DNA of 64,000 nucleotides, from contig CP136061.1 of NCBI GenBank assembly GCA_032622095.1, positions 191,338,369-191,402,368 on the forward strand, given 5' to 3'. Below the pieces are notes generated by a model, which saw only the letters and a program-made list of their open reading frames with translations, was not told the origin of the DNA and did no database searches. Made by a program: the position numbers and the translations under genes. Below, piece after piece: positions 46,629 through 57,459 of this stretch. Positions within the stretch are counted from its first letter, which is position 1, and every line of letters starts with the position of its first letter. This DNA comes from Siphonodentalium dalli. Taxonomy: Eukaryota; Mollusca; Scaphopoda; Gadilida; Siphonodentaliidae.

Positions 46629-47186
46629 TGTTAATGCTGTGTTCAATGAATAGAGATCCATCTTCACTTTATTGACTGGTTGTATACAAAATTGTCAAAT
46701 TGAGCGAAGAGTTCAATCTAAAAAACATTAATTTTAAAAAATAAAATGAAATGTTTTTTTATTAAAAAAAAAATCGAAATGTTTAAAACGATCTAAATGT
46801 GCGCGAAGCGCACACATGGACCGTCACTGAATAAAGGGTCTGCTTAAGACATAAAAGGCAGCCTGTTTCAGCCATTACTTTGATAACTGAATGGGAGAAT
46901 CCATTCAGTAAAGAACGGGTTGATAAATGATCAAAGATCTGTGAGGTAATACAAGTAATTCTCAGCTTAGATACTTCTGTTAATTGATGGCAACATTTTT
47001 GGAACATATTATAATTTTGATCTGTGGCAAAAACCCAACAGAGATGTAGTTCTCATTGTCATCACTACCAACTGTGATATAATCTGAGGCCATCACTTGA
47101 TTTGTCACACAACATGTATGATTCATTTATAACTGTTAATACTGTAACTGATAATAATATGTGATACAAAGTATATCACTCTATAC
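46629..47186. other. intergenic sequence, decayed CCCTTTCTTTAC-type remnants
   Basis: GGAGAATCCATTCAGTAAAG at 46890-46915 resembles an arm of the MITE at 52267. No gene is seen. Confidence 0.35.
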
Positions 47187-47196
47187 CAAATGACTT

Positions 47197-47491
47197 ACAG
47201 GGCCTCAGAGGCTCAATTGGTTAATAGGGGTACAACTCCAAGCCATTTCGGCCTCCAGTGCTGGCGATGAGGGACCATCGACTTTGAAACTTGAAATTGT
47301 TATCTGGTGGAGTTGCCAGTTACTCACTAATGGCCGGTGGTTTGCCACACATGGTCAACGAGTTTATCAGCCATTGAAATCACTGTTAGATTAGCCGTAA
47401 GTATGCAGATTTCCTCCACCACTAAAACTGACAATGTTGTGATATTGACTTAGTTGCTCAAAGGGACATTAACCCCAATCAAGCAATCAAT
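47197..47491 (+). mobile_element. tRNA-type SINE with 10-bp TSD
   Basis: The head GGCTCAATTGGTTAATAGGG resembles a tRNA A-box region. The body has GGTTTGCCACACATGGTCAA and TTTCCTCCACCACTAAAACT; the tail is an AATCAA-type simple repeat after GGGACATTAACCCCAATCAA. The direct repeat CAAATGACTT at 47187-47196 and 47492-47501 is exact. Size (295 bp), tail and TSD fit a SINE mobilised by a LINE. The B box is not clear. Confidence 0.68.
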
Positions 47492-47525
47492 CAAATGACT
47501 TTAATACTCTTTTGGTAGGCGTTAA

Positions 47526-47711
47526 AGAGATACTGTACTGATATGTTGTTGGTTTCTATAGTCTCAGAGTCGTAGAAAAAGGTAACCAGATTTCCATTAT
47601 TTGAAAGTCTGTTTAAGTAGGAAGTAATGTTACAGATGGCAGATTAGCCGGAATGCGAAAATACAAATTACCTGGAATTTATTGAAAATCGCATACATGT
47701 ACAGTACCCCT
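47526..47711. mobile_element. TTAA-type MITE, family AGGGGTACTGTAC, short copy
   Basis: TTAA|AGAGATACTGTACTGATATG and CATGTACAGTACCCCT|TTAA. The inner text GGTTTCTATAGTCTC and CATTATTTGAAAGTCTG matches the larger copy at 56165-56753. Confidence 0.75.
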
Positions 47712-47859
47712 TTAACACATAAGTTGGTATATGGTATAAATTTTTCTTAAGACTATTACTGTAGGTCACATGTGATTGTTGTGTGATATATTTTATTTAT
47801 GTTGAGCTCATTCTAGAAATGTTGTGGTGCTGGATCGGTCAAATTTGCCCAGTTCCATT

Positions 47860-48015
47860 GGGATAACCAGGATGATCAGGTTATCCAGGGTACCAGGATC
47901 TTCAAATTTTTTTTTAGGGTATTAACCAGGATCTCCAAAGAAAAAGTATGCAGGATCTCCAAAAATTTTTATATGGTAACCAGGATCTCAAAATGTTTAT
48001 TAGGGTACTCAGAAT
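47860..48015. repeat. CCAGGATCTCCAAA short tandem units
   Basis: Four to five units of about 38-42 bp with (A)CCAGGATCT(C)CAAA and (T)AGGGTA. Origin unknown. Confidence 0.6.
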
Positions 48016-48409
48016 CTCGTCCATGTCACTTACAAAACTTGCTAAAAGGAATTTGTGAAATGCTTCTTTTTGGAATGTTCTCAATGGTTGGCGATAATCT
48101 CACATAATATTATGGATGATAGCATTTTATGTTATCTGATACATAATAAATGTATTCTATGGGCTGGGTAATTGATTCTCTTTTTGGAGCTTTTGGCCAT
48201 CTGGCTTTTATCAACCGCATGGATTGCTACCAATCACATCTTATAATTTTCAGGTCAGCATGTTCCTAAAGTATAAGATCTAATTATACTATTCCACACT
48301 GTTGATAATGGCCAGGTGGCTGATAGATCCACAGCGAGTGTTGATTTGTATCAGCCCATGTGTTGCGGAGGTTCCTGGATTTCAATCGGAATTACTTTTA
48401 CTAAAATCA

Positions 48410-48772
48410 CAGTTTTAGTCAAGTTTTTATCCTTGGGTCATCTATTTTTTAGGAAATTTTAGGTCTGATAGCACGATAACTTGAACAAACATCAACCAAT
48501 TTCATTCATATTTGGTATATGGATCTTTTACAACAATATCTCAAATAAATTTGAAAACCAGGTTTGTCCCATCCTTTTTACCTGAGTTACAGCCAATTCA
48601 TCTATTTTTAGCAAATATTAGGTCTGTTAGCACAATGACTTGAACAAACGTCAAGAACTTTCATCCATATTTTGTATATGGATCTTTCAGAACAAAATCT
48701 CGAACAAGTTCTAAAACCAGATTTGTCAATCCTTTTTACCTGAGCTACAGCCCTTAGTATTTATCTATTTTT
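48410..48772. repeat. Satellite units (ACTTGAACAAACATCAA type)
   Basis: Two to three units of about 145 bp with GATAACTTGAACAAAC, ATTTGGTATATGGATCTTT and CCTTTTTACCTGAG, running straight into the hairpin of element A copy 2. Confidence 0.6.
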
Positions 48773-50886
48773 AGCTCAACTTTACTTTGTAAAGTTTGAG
48801 CTATTGCCATGGCTTGGTATCCGTCATACGTGTGTGTGTGTGCGCGTGTGTGATTCATCAACAATTTCCTTTACCATGGGTTACAAGTTGTACCTTTGGT
48901 TGGATCATTATAAAATTTGTCATAGCTGTTGACATTGACATGTAGATGGGAACGAGTCATTTTGGGGTCTTTCGAAAAAAAAACATGGCCGCCAGTGACC
49001 ATCTTGGATTTCAAAATGCAATCTATTAGCACGGGCTACAGGTCCTACTGTTCGTCTGATCATGATGAAATTTGTCATGGATGTTAATATTGACATGTAG
49101 ATGGGAACGAGTAATTTCGGGGTCGATCGGCCATAAAATATGGCCGCCGGCAGTCATCTTGGATTTTACTCTTTTAATGACTAAATCGTTTAGCACAGGC
49201 TACAGGTCATACCTTTGGCAGAATCATAATGAAATTGTCATGGACGTTAAGATTGACATGTAGATGGGAACGAGTCATTTTGGGATCATTCGGCCATAAA
49301 ACATGGCCGCCGGCAGCCATCTTGGATTTTACTCTTTGCATGACTAAATCCTTTGGCATGGGCTGCAGGTCATACCTTTGGTCAGATCATTATGAAATTT
49401 GTCATAGCATTCACATGTAGATGGGAACGAGTCATTTTGGGGTCATTCGACAAAAAAACATGGCCACCAGCAGCCATCTTTGATTTCAAAATTCAATCCA
49501 TTAGCACGGGCTACAGCCCAGAGTGTTTGTCTGATCATCATGTAATTTGTTGTGGAAGCTAATATTGACATGTAGATGGGAACGAGTCATTTTGGGGACA
49601 TTCAGCCATAAAACATGGCCACCGGCAGCCATCTTGGATTTTACTCTTTGTATGACTAAATCCTTTGACACAGGCTACAGGTTGTATCTTTGATCGGATC
49701 ATCATGAAATTTGTTGTGGATGTTAATATTGACATGTAAATGGGAATGAGTCATTTTGGGGTCATCCGGCCTTAAGACAATGGCCACTGGCAGCCATCTT
49801 GGAATTTACTCTGCATGACTAAATCCTTTGGTCATAGCTTTTGACCGATCATTATTATACCCCACTTTCGAAGAAAATGGGGGGTATACTGGATTGACTG
49901 CGACTGTCTGTCCGTCACGCTTTCTACCTCCGTCAGTTCGTCCATCCATCCATTCGTCCATCCGTCCGTCCGTCCGACCGTCCGTCCGACCTCATAACTC
50001 GAACAACTATGAACCGATTTCAATAATTTTTTGTATGCAATCTCCTTAGGACTGCCTCTCCGCATGATGCTAATTGCGGTTCGGTCCGACTCTTTTTTTT
50101 TAAGTTACGCCTCATTTTCAACTTATTTTGACTTAGAAAATTCTGTCCGACTAAATAACTTTAACAAATATGATCCGATTTCAATAATTTTTGGTATACA
50201 TGCTTCTCACAATACCCTCTCTACATGATGCGGCTAGGGATTGGCTCAGACTGTTTTTTTGTAATATTACACTTTATTTTCGACTTAATAACTTTTAACA
50301 AATATGAACCAATTTGAATAATTTTTTCTGTACAAGCTTCTTGTGACACCATATCGATATTATTAGTCCCAATTTTTCTTTAAAGTTAAAAATCCTTTTT
50401 GTTGGTTTTACGGATAATGCGGGTTGAATTTGCCACGGTGGGGGTATGCTAGCACTTGAGTGCACACCTCTTGTGAAATTTGTCATGGCTGTTAACATTG
50501 ACATGTAGATGGGAATGAGACATTTTGGGGTCATTCGGCCATAAAACATGTCCGTTGGCAGCCATCTTGGATTTTACTCTTTGCATGACTAAATCCTTTG
50601 GCACACCCTACAGTCCACTTCCCTCAGCCGATCATCACCTAATTTCATATTAATCTTGTTATTGATCTATAGATGGAAGCTATCAAATGTTTTTGAATTT
50701 CATTCGAAAACATAGCCGCCAGCAACCATCTTGGATTTTACTTTATATATATGTCTTCATGTTGATAATCTAGTATTACTTAGACATTTCAACTTTCCAC
50801 ATTCCTAATCGCTCCATTGACTGTAGCACATGAAATTACATGTACTCCCTTTCCAAGTTGAGCTACAGTGTCATTGACTCTTCATT
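48773..50886. mobile_element. Satellite-bearing element A, copy 2, interrupted
   Basis: Left hairpin AGCTCAACTTTAC / GTAAAGTTTGAGCT at 48773-48802, units of about 155-170 bp with TGTAGATGGGAACGAGTC, and the right terminal segment at 50785-50886 finishing AAGTTGAGCTACAGTGTCAT. Both ends match copy 1 at 61-1767. It carries a 619-bp insertion at 49855-50473. Confidence 0.75.
49855..50473. mobile_element. Hairpin/GTCC/satellite element nested in element A copy 2
   Basis: The left junction is GATCATTA|TTATACCCCACTTTC and the right junction GCACACCTCTTG|TGAAATTT. The surrounding tandem units supply the empty site GATCATTATGAAATTT, so the insertion is between A and T with at most one T shared. Hairpin ATACCCC...GGGGGGTAT, (GTCC)n at 49905-49990, units with GAACCGATTTCAATAATTTT, and a near-terminal hairpin GCACTTGAGTGC. 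Confidence 0.82.
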
Positions 50887-52266
50887 TTGCAATTTTATGA
50901 CTGTTAGTGCAAAAACTTGAATAAATGTCAACCGATTACATTCATATTTGATATGTGGACCTTTCACAACAATATCACGATCGAGTTTGAAAACCAGGTT
51001 TGTCCTGATTTATTTTATCTGAGTTACGGCCTTTAGTTTGCCTCTATTTAGCAATTTTATGACTGTTAGCGTAAACACTTGATAAAATGTGAACCCATTC
51101 CATCATATTGGGTAGATGGATCTTCACACAACAATATCTTGATTGAGTTCAAACATTTTTTTTTTCCTGAGTTATTGCCCTTAGTTCTGGTTATGGTTGT
51201 TTAGTTCATCCATTTTTAGTGATTCTCGTTCGAACAGATTCACTCTAATATGGGTAAAAAAACTCAAAATGTCACAAATGATACTTAAAGAGATTCCGTG
51301 GATACTCCAGTCATTGTTTCACATATCCTGAGTACCCAAGGCCATCCTTCAAAGAATTTTTGTTTCCCCTCTCCTGACCCATATTCTTGGGACTGGGTAG
51401 GTAGGTAAAACTTTTTTTTCACAAACAAAATGTTGGGAAGCATTCTTTCAGCAATATGATATTAAAAGGCAAAGATCGTGTCAGAATATAATAATTTAAT
51501 AATTCAATGACTTCACTGTTTTATTTGTATTTAACAAACTATATTTTAAATGGATTCATTTTTGGAGTGTCTTACCCCTTATTAATCAGGCACAGACAGG
51601 AAGGACTAAATGACGGAATCCCACAGTTCTTCTGACGTTGGCATTCCTTTGATCAAACAGTCAGTTACAACTGGGATCTAGTCCTCAGCATTTGCATTGA
51701 ATACTTCCAAATGCAGTCCCTGTGAATCAATATTTGTTAAATATAAATTATATCTTAATCAAAACAAGACCAATATAATATATTGAGTCGGCAGCAAAAA
51801 TAAATGGGTCCGTTGGGAGAGGGGAAACAAACAATCTTTTAATTTTATGGCATAAATCAATGATTCAAGATCATGAGTATGGTAGCCTTATCAATGAAAC
51901 CATGCGAACATGACCAATTCTGCATTAATGACAGCCACATTCATAATATTTGATATACAAAAGAGACATTTTACACTGGTTATGGATTATGAATATTTAT
52001 GAATATATGTTTTATAAAATAAAAATGTTTATATATATTAACCTTTGATTGTGCTTTCTTTAGTTTTCCCCAAGGATAGTTTTGGGAGTTATAGCTAGTC
52101 ATACATGCAAGTAATTTCTTATCTTGTTGAGTACTATGATCACAACTTGAAAGTACATTTATCCTTATCATGGCCAGTAGTTTATTTGAGCAATTTCCAC
52201 AGAACATTAAGATAATCCTGTTAACAAATATAATGGGTCTGGCATTCAAAGGTCAAGTAACATTAA
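50887..52266. other. intergenic; satellite remnant then unassigned sequence
   Basis: 50900-51190 holds two diverged units (AAAACTTGAATAAATGTCAA, CACAACAATATC(A/T)(C/T)GAT). From 51200 to 52266 nothing is recognised. Confidence 0.4.
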
Positions 52267-52532
52267 TCCTTTCTACTGAATGGAATCTCCTATTCAGCTA
52301 TAAAATTATACATTGGAATGATTTATTATTCATTTGGATGGATGTTCAGGTAATGAAAGCACACAAGAGGCAGACGAAAAGATAATACAAGTGCAGAGGG
52401 ATTCAAATTCATTGGTGGGAAATGTTCAGATAATAAGTTCAACAAACAGCCTATGTTTGTTGAACTTATTGTCTGAACATTTCCAGTCGGAACTACTCAT
52501 TAGTAATCAATAAGTATTTAGTAAAGAATTGG
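52267..52532. mobile_element. TTAA-type MITE, family CCCTTTCTTTAC, copy 2
   Basis: TTAA|TCCTTTCTACTGAATGG and TTTAGTAAAGAATTGG|TTAA. The central hairpin GGAAATGTTCAGATAATAAG / CTTATTGTCTGAACATTTCC has nearly perfect arms. Confidence 0.72.
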
Positions 52533-52710
52533 TTAAAGGTATTCAATAGCACTAACACTAACACAAGATATATCCCCAGTTAGTGAATCAATGAATACAT
52601 AAATAGCTATTTGAAAAGAAATGTGTTTTATACATCAATATTGGAAATGTTAGAAGCAATAGAATATTTGCCTTATGTTTTTACAGAGTGTCCTTGGATG
52701 ACTGTGATTC

Positions 52711-53080
52711 AGACACAGAGCAGCCCGGTATACACTGAACATCTACAACTACCCAAGCAGTGCCTCTGACATGCTAAAACACCTGCAGTGGCCTTCTCTA
52801 GAACAAAGACAATTATATTCATCACTTAATTGTCATGTTCTGCAAAATAAAAAACAACATTGTTAATATATGAGAAACTGCCCCCCCCCCCCCCCCCCCC
52901 CTCACAACATCCAGAGGTCATAAATTTTTAATGTTTTTCACTGGACCCAAATACATCTGCACCTCATTCTACCCACGTACTATTCTTGCATGGAATTATT
53001 TTGACCCTGCTATTGCTACCCTCACAGACCTGGATAAGTTCAAATCTGTTCTTTATAGGGACCACTTCAAACTCCCATAA
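52711..53080 (+). pseudogene. LINE reverse-transcriptase C-terminal remnant
   Basis: Translated pieces RHRAARYTLNIYNYPSSASD and LKHLQWPSLEQRQLYSSL, then FYPRTILAWNYFDPAIATLT and DLDKFKSVLYRDHFKLP ending in TAA at 53078-53080. These are the conserved closing segments of CR1/Jockey-type LINE ORF2 (RRAAR...L-x-W-x-x-LE-x-RR; F-x-PR-x-x-x-x-WN; FK-x-x-L). The pieces are in different frames and separated by a 21-base C run (52881-52901). Confidence 0.75.
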
Positions 53081-53282
53081 CCCGGGCCAACCTGTTCTTG
53101 AGTTTTTATCATGTTTCTAAATAAACTCAAAAATTCACCAAAACTATTGCACATCAAAATTTTATAGCTATACTCAATCGTGTGCCTCCTTTCAAACTGC
53201 AACATAATGAAGGTTAGAAGAAACCTATAGATAGATAGATTTTTTTTCAAACAGGAATTACTTGGGGCAGGGCTATAGTAAC

Positions 53283-53603
53283 GCTGAAGGGGTCACTCTC
53301 ACCAAAAAAAGTGCTGAAGGGTACACAGGATTTGAAAATGTGCTGAAGGGTACACAGGGTTTGTGATCACCACTAACATCGTTACTTAAACTGTGTTTCT
53401 GAAAGTCTGGTGCCCATTAGCAGTTTCTTTTCAGTTCATTTTAATGTTCATTGGAACGTAAACAATTATTCTCTCACAGAAATCATGGCAGATACGAAAA
53501 CTAAACGTCATTTAGAACGATATTTCAAACCCTGTGTACCCTTCAGCACATTTTCAAATCCTGTGTACCCTTCAGCACTTTTTTGGTGAGTGACCCCTTC
53601 AGC
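53283..53603. mobile_element. 9-bp-TSD palindromic MITE, family GCTGAAGGGG
   Basis: TIRs GCTGAAGGGGTCACTC and GAGTGACCCCTTCAGC continue inward through GTGCTGAAGGGTACACAGG, which itself occurs twice per arm. The TSD TATAGTAAC is exact at 53274-53282 and 53604-53612. Mutator-type by TSD length; 321 bp, no coding. Confidence 0.82.
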
Positions 53604-53879
53604 TATAGTAACACCTTCTCTCCAAAAATCTCATTACTGGTAAAACTACTCTTTTATGGTAACTATAACAGCTGTTGTAAGAGAATTTGTTATTTATGCT
53701 GTTGCATGGAAACATATTCAATATACTATCACATCGAATTTGCAAATTTCATATTTAGGCATTTTAGAGGCTGTCACCATTCTCTTTTGTCTTAATTTCA
53801 TTTGGATATTTACATATTCTAATGACCTATTTCTAATTAAATAATCTGTAACTGTAGACTTGAGTCATATTGGTCCTCA

Positions 53880-54690
53880 AATGGGACTAGGCAGTTATAT
53901 ATTGAATTATTGGTTCCATATGAATAAAACACTCAAACAAAAGTTTACCAGCATAGCGGATCGAACTGGAAAACACTTCCGTTAAGTTGATTTGGTCCCT
54001 TAGGTTATGCTCAAACCATCGGAATGTCCAGGTCCTCAAAGAATTGCTACAGGCAACTATCACAAATGGGGTAAACTGTTCCACTCCAAACATACTCTTG
54101 AGAAAGAACTCCCTTACGCCTATTGATTTTCGATCGATCTGCAGTTTATATTTATAAATGCCCTCCGAGTTGCCTTGGAATTGGTCTGTCTGAAGAACTG
54201 TGTTGAGTCAATATTGTACAGTAATGCCCTAAATAATCGATTCCTTAACCACAACAGAATTATGGGTAATTTTTCAGGATCTAGTCGGAAATATGGCTTT
54301 CTGATGAATGGCAACAAGCTATATTTCCGACTAATTCCTGAAAAATTACCCATAATTCTACTGTGGTTAATGAGTCGATTATTTAGAGCATTACTGTATA
54401 TGCCACTTATAACTTTGTATGTTTCGTCCACATCAACTCGGTAATATGTATTTCTTGGTTTGTAAGTTTAGTATTAATAGACTCTGGACATAACTGAACC
54501 TTCTCAGACTTGGGACCATTCTTGTAGCTCTCCTTTGAACCTTCTCGAGTTTGTGACAAAGTCCAACAATATATAGCTTGCACCCTGACCACACACCTCC
54601 ATAATATTTCGGTTGAACCATATCATAGTGTATATTTTCTTGAACACAGTTGAGTCTAGATATTGTCCTGAATCTCTACTCAGGATACGC
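53880..54690 (-). pseudogene. Degenerate LINE reverse-transcriptase remnant, split by a MITE
   Basis: Minus-strand pieces in order: KLEKVQRRATRMVPSLRRFS, then (beyond a frameshift) DETYKVISGIYS, then after the MITE at 54219-54396 DSTQFFRQTNSKATRR, and then RREFFLKSMFGVEQFTPF and SLRTW. These match the C-terminal segments LE-x-VQRRAT(R/K), ET(Y/F)K, V(R)x-x-FF-x-x-R-x-x-x-x-WN-x-LP of CR1/L2-type LINEs. Several frameshifts show it is old. Confidence 0.72.
54219..54396. mobile_element. TA-flanked palindromic MITE (CAGTAATGC family) inside a LINE remnant
   Basis: TA|CAGTAATGCCCTAAATAATC ... GATTATTTAGAGCATTACTG|TA. The two arms pair over about 75 bp. Removing it rejoins the minus-strand LINE frame (GIYS to DSTQF). 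Confidence 0.85.
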
Positions 54691-55458
54691 CCTTAAAGAT
54701 CGTACTCCATCACTTCACAGTCATTGGCCATTAGAAATAAATATAAGCAGTAGTAGTAAGTAAACTTGTTCAAATTTAACCTGTGAACTTTTTAATGTTC
54801 TGACAGGGGAGTTTATAACATTGGAAAAACAGTGCAGGTAATTATATTTCTTGAAGTCTGATATTAAATCAGTGTTTGGAATCCAGAGTACATCTCTAAC
54901 ATTTAGATCGCCCCGCCCTATTCCAAAAAAACCAACAAATTATTTAAACTCTTATAACAGAGCTGTTTTTGTTGAAATTTTTATACCGTCAGCCAGATGA
55001 TGGTAGCCCGTTTATATACACATGGGTATATGCGAGTTATACACAAGGAAAATACACTCCAAAGTTTGCATCGATAAGTCATGCCATGTGTATTTTTATG
55101 TTGCTTTTTGACGATTTATCGTCCATATTTTTTTGACAACACAATCATTGATTTATAGGGCTTTAATTAACGCCTGTTATGGCCATGTGAGCATAATACA
55201 CTTGTGTGTATATATAAACGAACTAACAGCATCTGTCCGTGGGTGTTTTATGACCACAATTTATATAAACACGGTAATATTGATGCTACTTTTGAGGAAA
55301 ATAATATAACTTGACATCTAGACTATTATAAATTTTGGTGCCAATAATTGAGGTGTCATTCCTATGAGCCAGACTCTTGTTTTTAAAGGCCTATAAAAGG
55401 CTTCAAAGAAAGGAATGTGTTTTTTTTTATAATTTGAATATTCAAATCATTAGAACAT
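54691..55458. other. intergenic sequence without recognised feature
   Basis: About 770 bp; may contain further decayed LINE sequence on the minus strand but no motif is clear. Confidence 0.35.
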
Positions 55459-56795
55459 TATGGGAGGCCCTTTTCACATTTATTATTTATTTGCGCTCAA
55501 GTGCAAATATTTGCGCTTAAGCGTAAATCATTTGGGCTTAAGCGCAAATCATTTATGCTGAAGCGCAAATCATATGCACTTAAACGCAATTATGTGTCTA
55601 TCAATTTATTTGCGCTTAAACGTAAATACCTAACACTCCCTTACTTCCCTCTGATTGTGAATGATTGAGTCCATCTCATATTATATTATCATGGGCCCAT
55701 AGTAGTAGCCCCATACAGTCTCAAAAGTTGAAGAAAAAACATATTTCCATATGCATATCAACATCTCTGTCCCTGGTGTCCCAAGAATTGGTGTGTCACT
55801 CCCAGAGCTCTAAAATATTTGATTAAAGGGACATCTCCTGCACAGATATATACCATTCCCATGGGCATAAATAGGGAATTAGAGGTTACTGGGGGCTTGC
55901 TTCCTTCATATGGTGTACTTATTGACTTGAAATAGGGGAAAAACCCCTATCTTCATATTATCAGCATCCCTGTCCCCAAGAATTTGTGTCACCATCCCAG
56001 AGATCTAGTGTATTTTATAAAAGAGACATATCCTGCACAGATCTATACCATTTTCATGGTCATAAAAGGGATCTTGGGGTTACTGGGAGATTGCTTCCCT
56101 CATATGATGGGCCTATACAGACTATTCATTAAGGGGGGAATCATTACATATTAATTTTGCTTAAAGGGGTACTGTACGCCACATGTTGTTGTTGGTTTCT
56201 ATAGTCTCCGAGTCGGAGAATAAGGTAACAATTTTTCCATTATTTGAAAGTCTGTTGAGTACGAAGTCATGTTACGGATGACAAATTTACCGGAATGCAA
56301 AAATACAAATTGTCGTTGTCGAGTAATTTTTGTAAAGTTTTCAACCAAATGAATCAAATAAAAGTTATATTATATGCATACTAGTCCCATATAATCATTT
56401 AAGTTATTGTATCGTCGCTAGTCAGTGAGTGGCTTGAGTGTTCTCCCCGTATCATCATAATATTTTAAGCAATCGTGTGTGCGATCGGTTTAAAAATCCA
56501 GTATCCCTCAATTACTATTTTTGATTACGGTAATTCGTAATTTAATTGACGCCATTTTATGGCTCCAGTCATAAATTCAATTTATATCAAATTATTAACT
56601 TTTAAATTATTAAATTTTAAGATAGCCTATTAACCTGAGGGTTTACAGAATACATCTTCGACTCAAATTACTTATGTTTCTATATATTATCGATATTACT
56701 ATTAGATCGTTGTTGTCACCGGAAATTTAATGAAAATGGCGTAGAGTACCCCTTTAAGCGCAAATAAATAATAAATGTGAAAAGGGCCTCCCATA
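55459..56795. mobile_element. MITE with TATGGGAGGCCC termini and GCGCTTAAGC-rich end
   Basis: TATGGGAGGCCCTTTTCACA and TGTGAAAAGGGCCTCCCATA are perfect inverted ends, continuing through TTTATTATTTATTTGCG. The left subterminal zone (55490-55630) repeats (T)TTGCGCTTAAGCGCAAAT-type words seven or eight times. No clear TSD was found. It carries a TTAA-type insertion at 56165-56753. Confidence 0.72.
56165..56753. mobile_element. TTAA-type MITE, family AGGGGTACTGTAC, long copy, nested
   Basis: TTAA|AGGGGTACTGTACGCCA and TGGCGTAGAGTACCCCT|TTAA, TTAA exact on both sides. 589 bp inside the GGGAGGCCC element. The short relative is at 47526-47711. Confidence 0.8.
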
Positions 56796-56845
56796 GCACA
56801 TAATATACCTGAATATACTGTAATTTTGTCTCAGACAACATGTCT

Positions 56846-57451
56846 ATACTAAATACTCATTGACGAGTAGTTCCCATGGTTATGTTCAGATAATAAGTTC
56901 CACAAACGACCATAGTGAACTTAAAGGTACTCAATCCGATCAGACACTCCCAAATTACTATTTCTTTGGCTTCAGGGGTAAAAAATATTTGATTCGAGTC
57001 GAGGAACCTACCCATTAAAGCTCAGAGTGATCATATATTGATTTTTGAAGTTTGTTATTTCAATTGTTTCTGGGCCAGAAATACGAGATCAAACGGACTG
57101 TCTTGCAGATCTATAAAGATGGATAACTCTAAAATCAAGTGGTAATAATAACCACTTGATTTTAGAGTTATCCATCTTTATCTGCAAGACTGTCCGTTTG
57201 ATTAAATATTTTGTTAACCCCCCCGAAGCCAAAGAATTGGTAATTTGGGAGCGTCTGATCGGATTGACTACCTTTAATATCTAAACATTTCCCACCAATA
57301 AATATGAATCAGTCTCCTCTTTGTATCTGTTTTTTTTTTTGGTCTGTCGTCCCCTTTTATTATGTGAAATACACTGGTCCAAATGAATAATAGACCATTC
57401 CAATGTATAATTCCATGTCTGAATGGTAGAATCCATTTAGTATAGAAAGTG
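56846..57451. mobile_element. TTAA-type MITE, family CCCTTTCTTTAC, copy 3, interrupted
   Basis: The left part keeps ACTAAATACTCATTGACGAG and ATGTTCAGATAATAAGTTCC; the right part keeps AACATTTCCCACCAATAAAT and GAATCCATTTAGTATAGAAA then GTG|TTAA. It is split by the palindromic MITE at 56925-57273. The left terminus is decayed. Confidence 0.6.
56925..57273. mobile_element. TTAA-type MITE, family AGGTACTCAATCC, complete palindrome
   Basis: TTAA|AGGTACTCAATCCGATCAGA ... GATCGGATTGACTACCT|TTAA. The central arms AACTCTAAAATCAAGTGG / CCACTTGATTTTAGAGTT are perfect around a TAATAATAA loop. 349 bp; nearly the whole element can fold into one hairpin. Confidence 0.82.
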
Positions 57452-57459
57452 TTAAAGGT

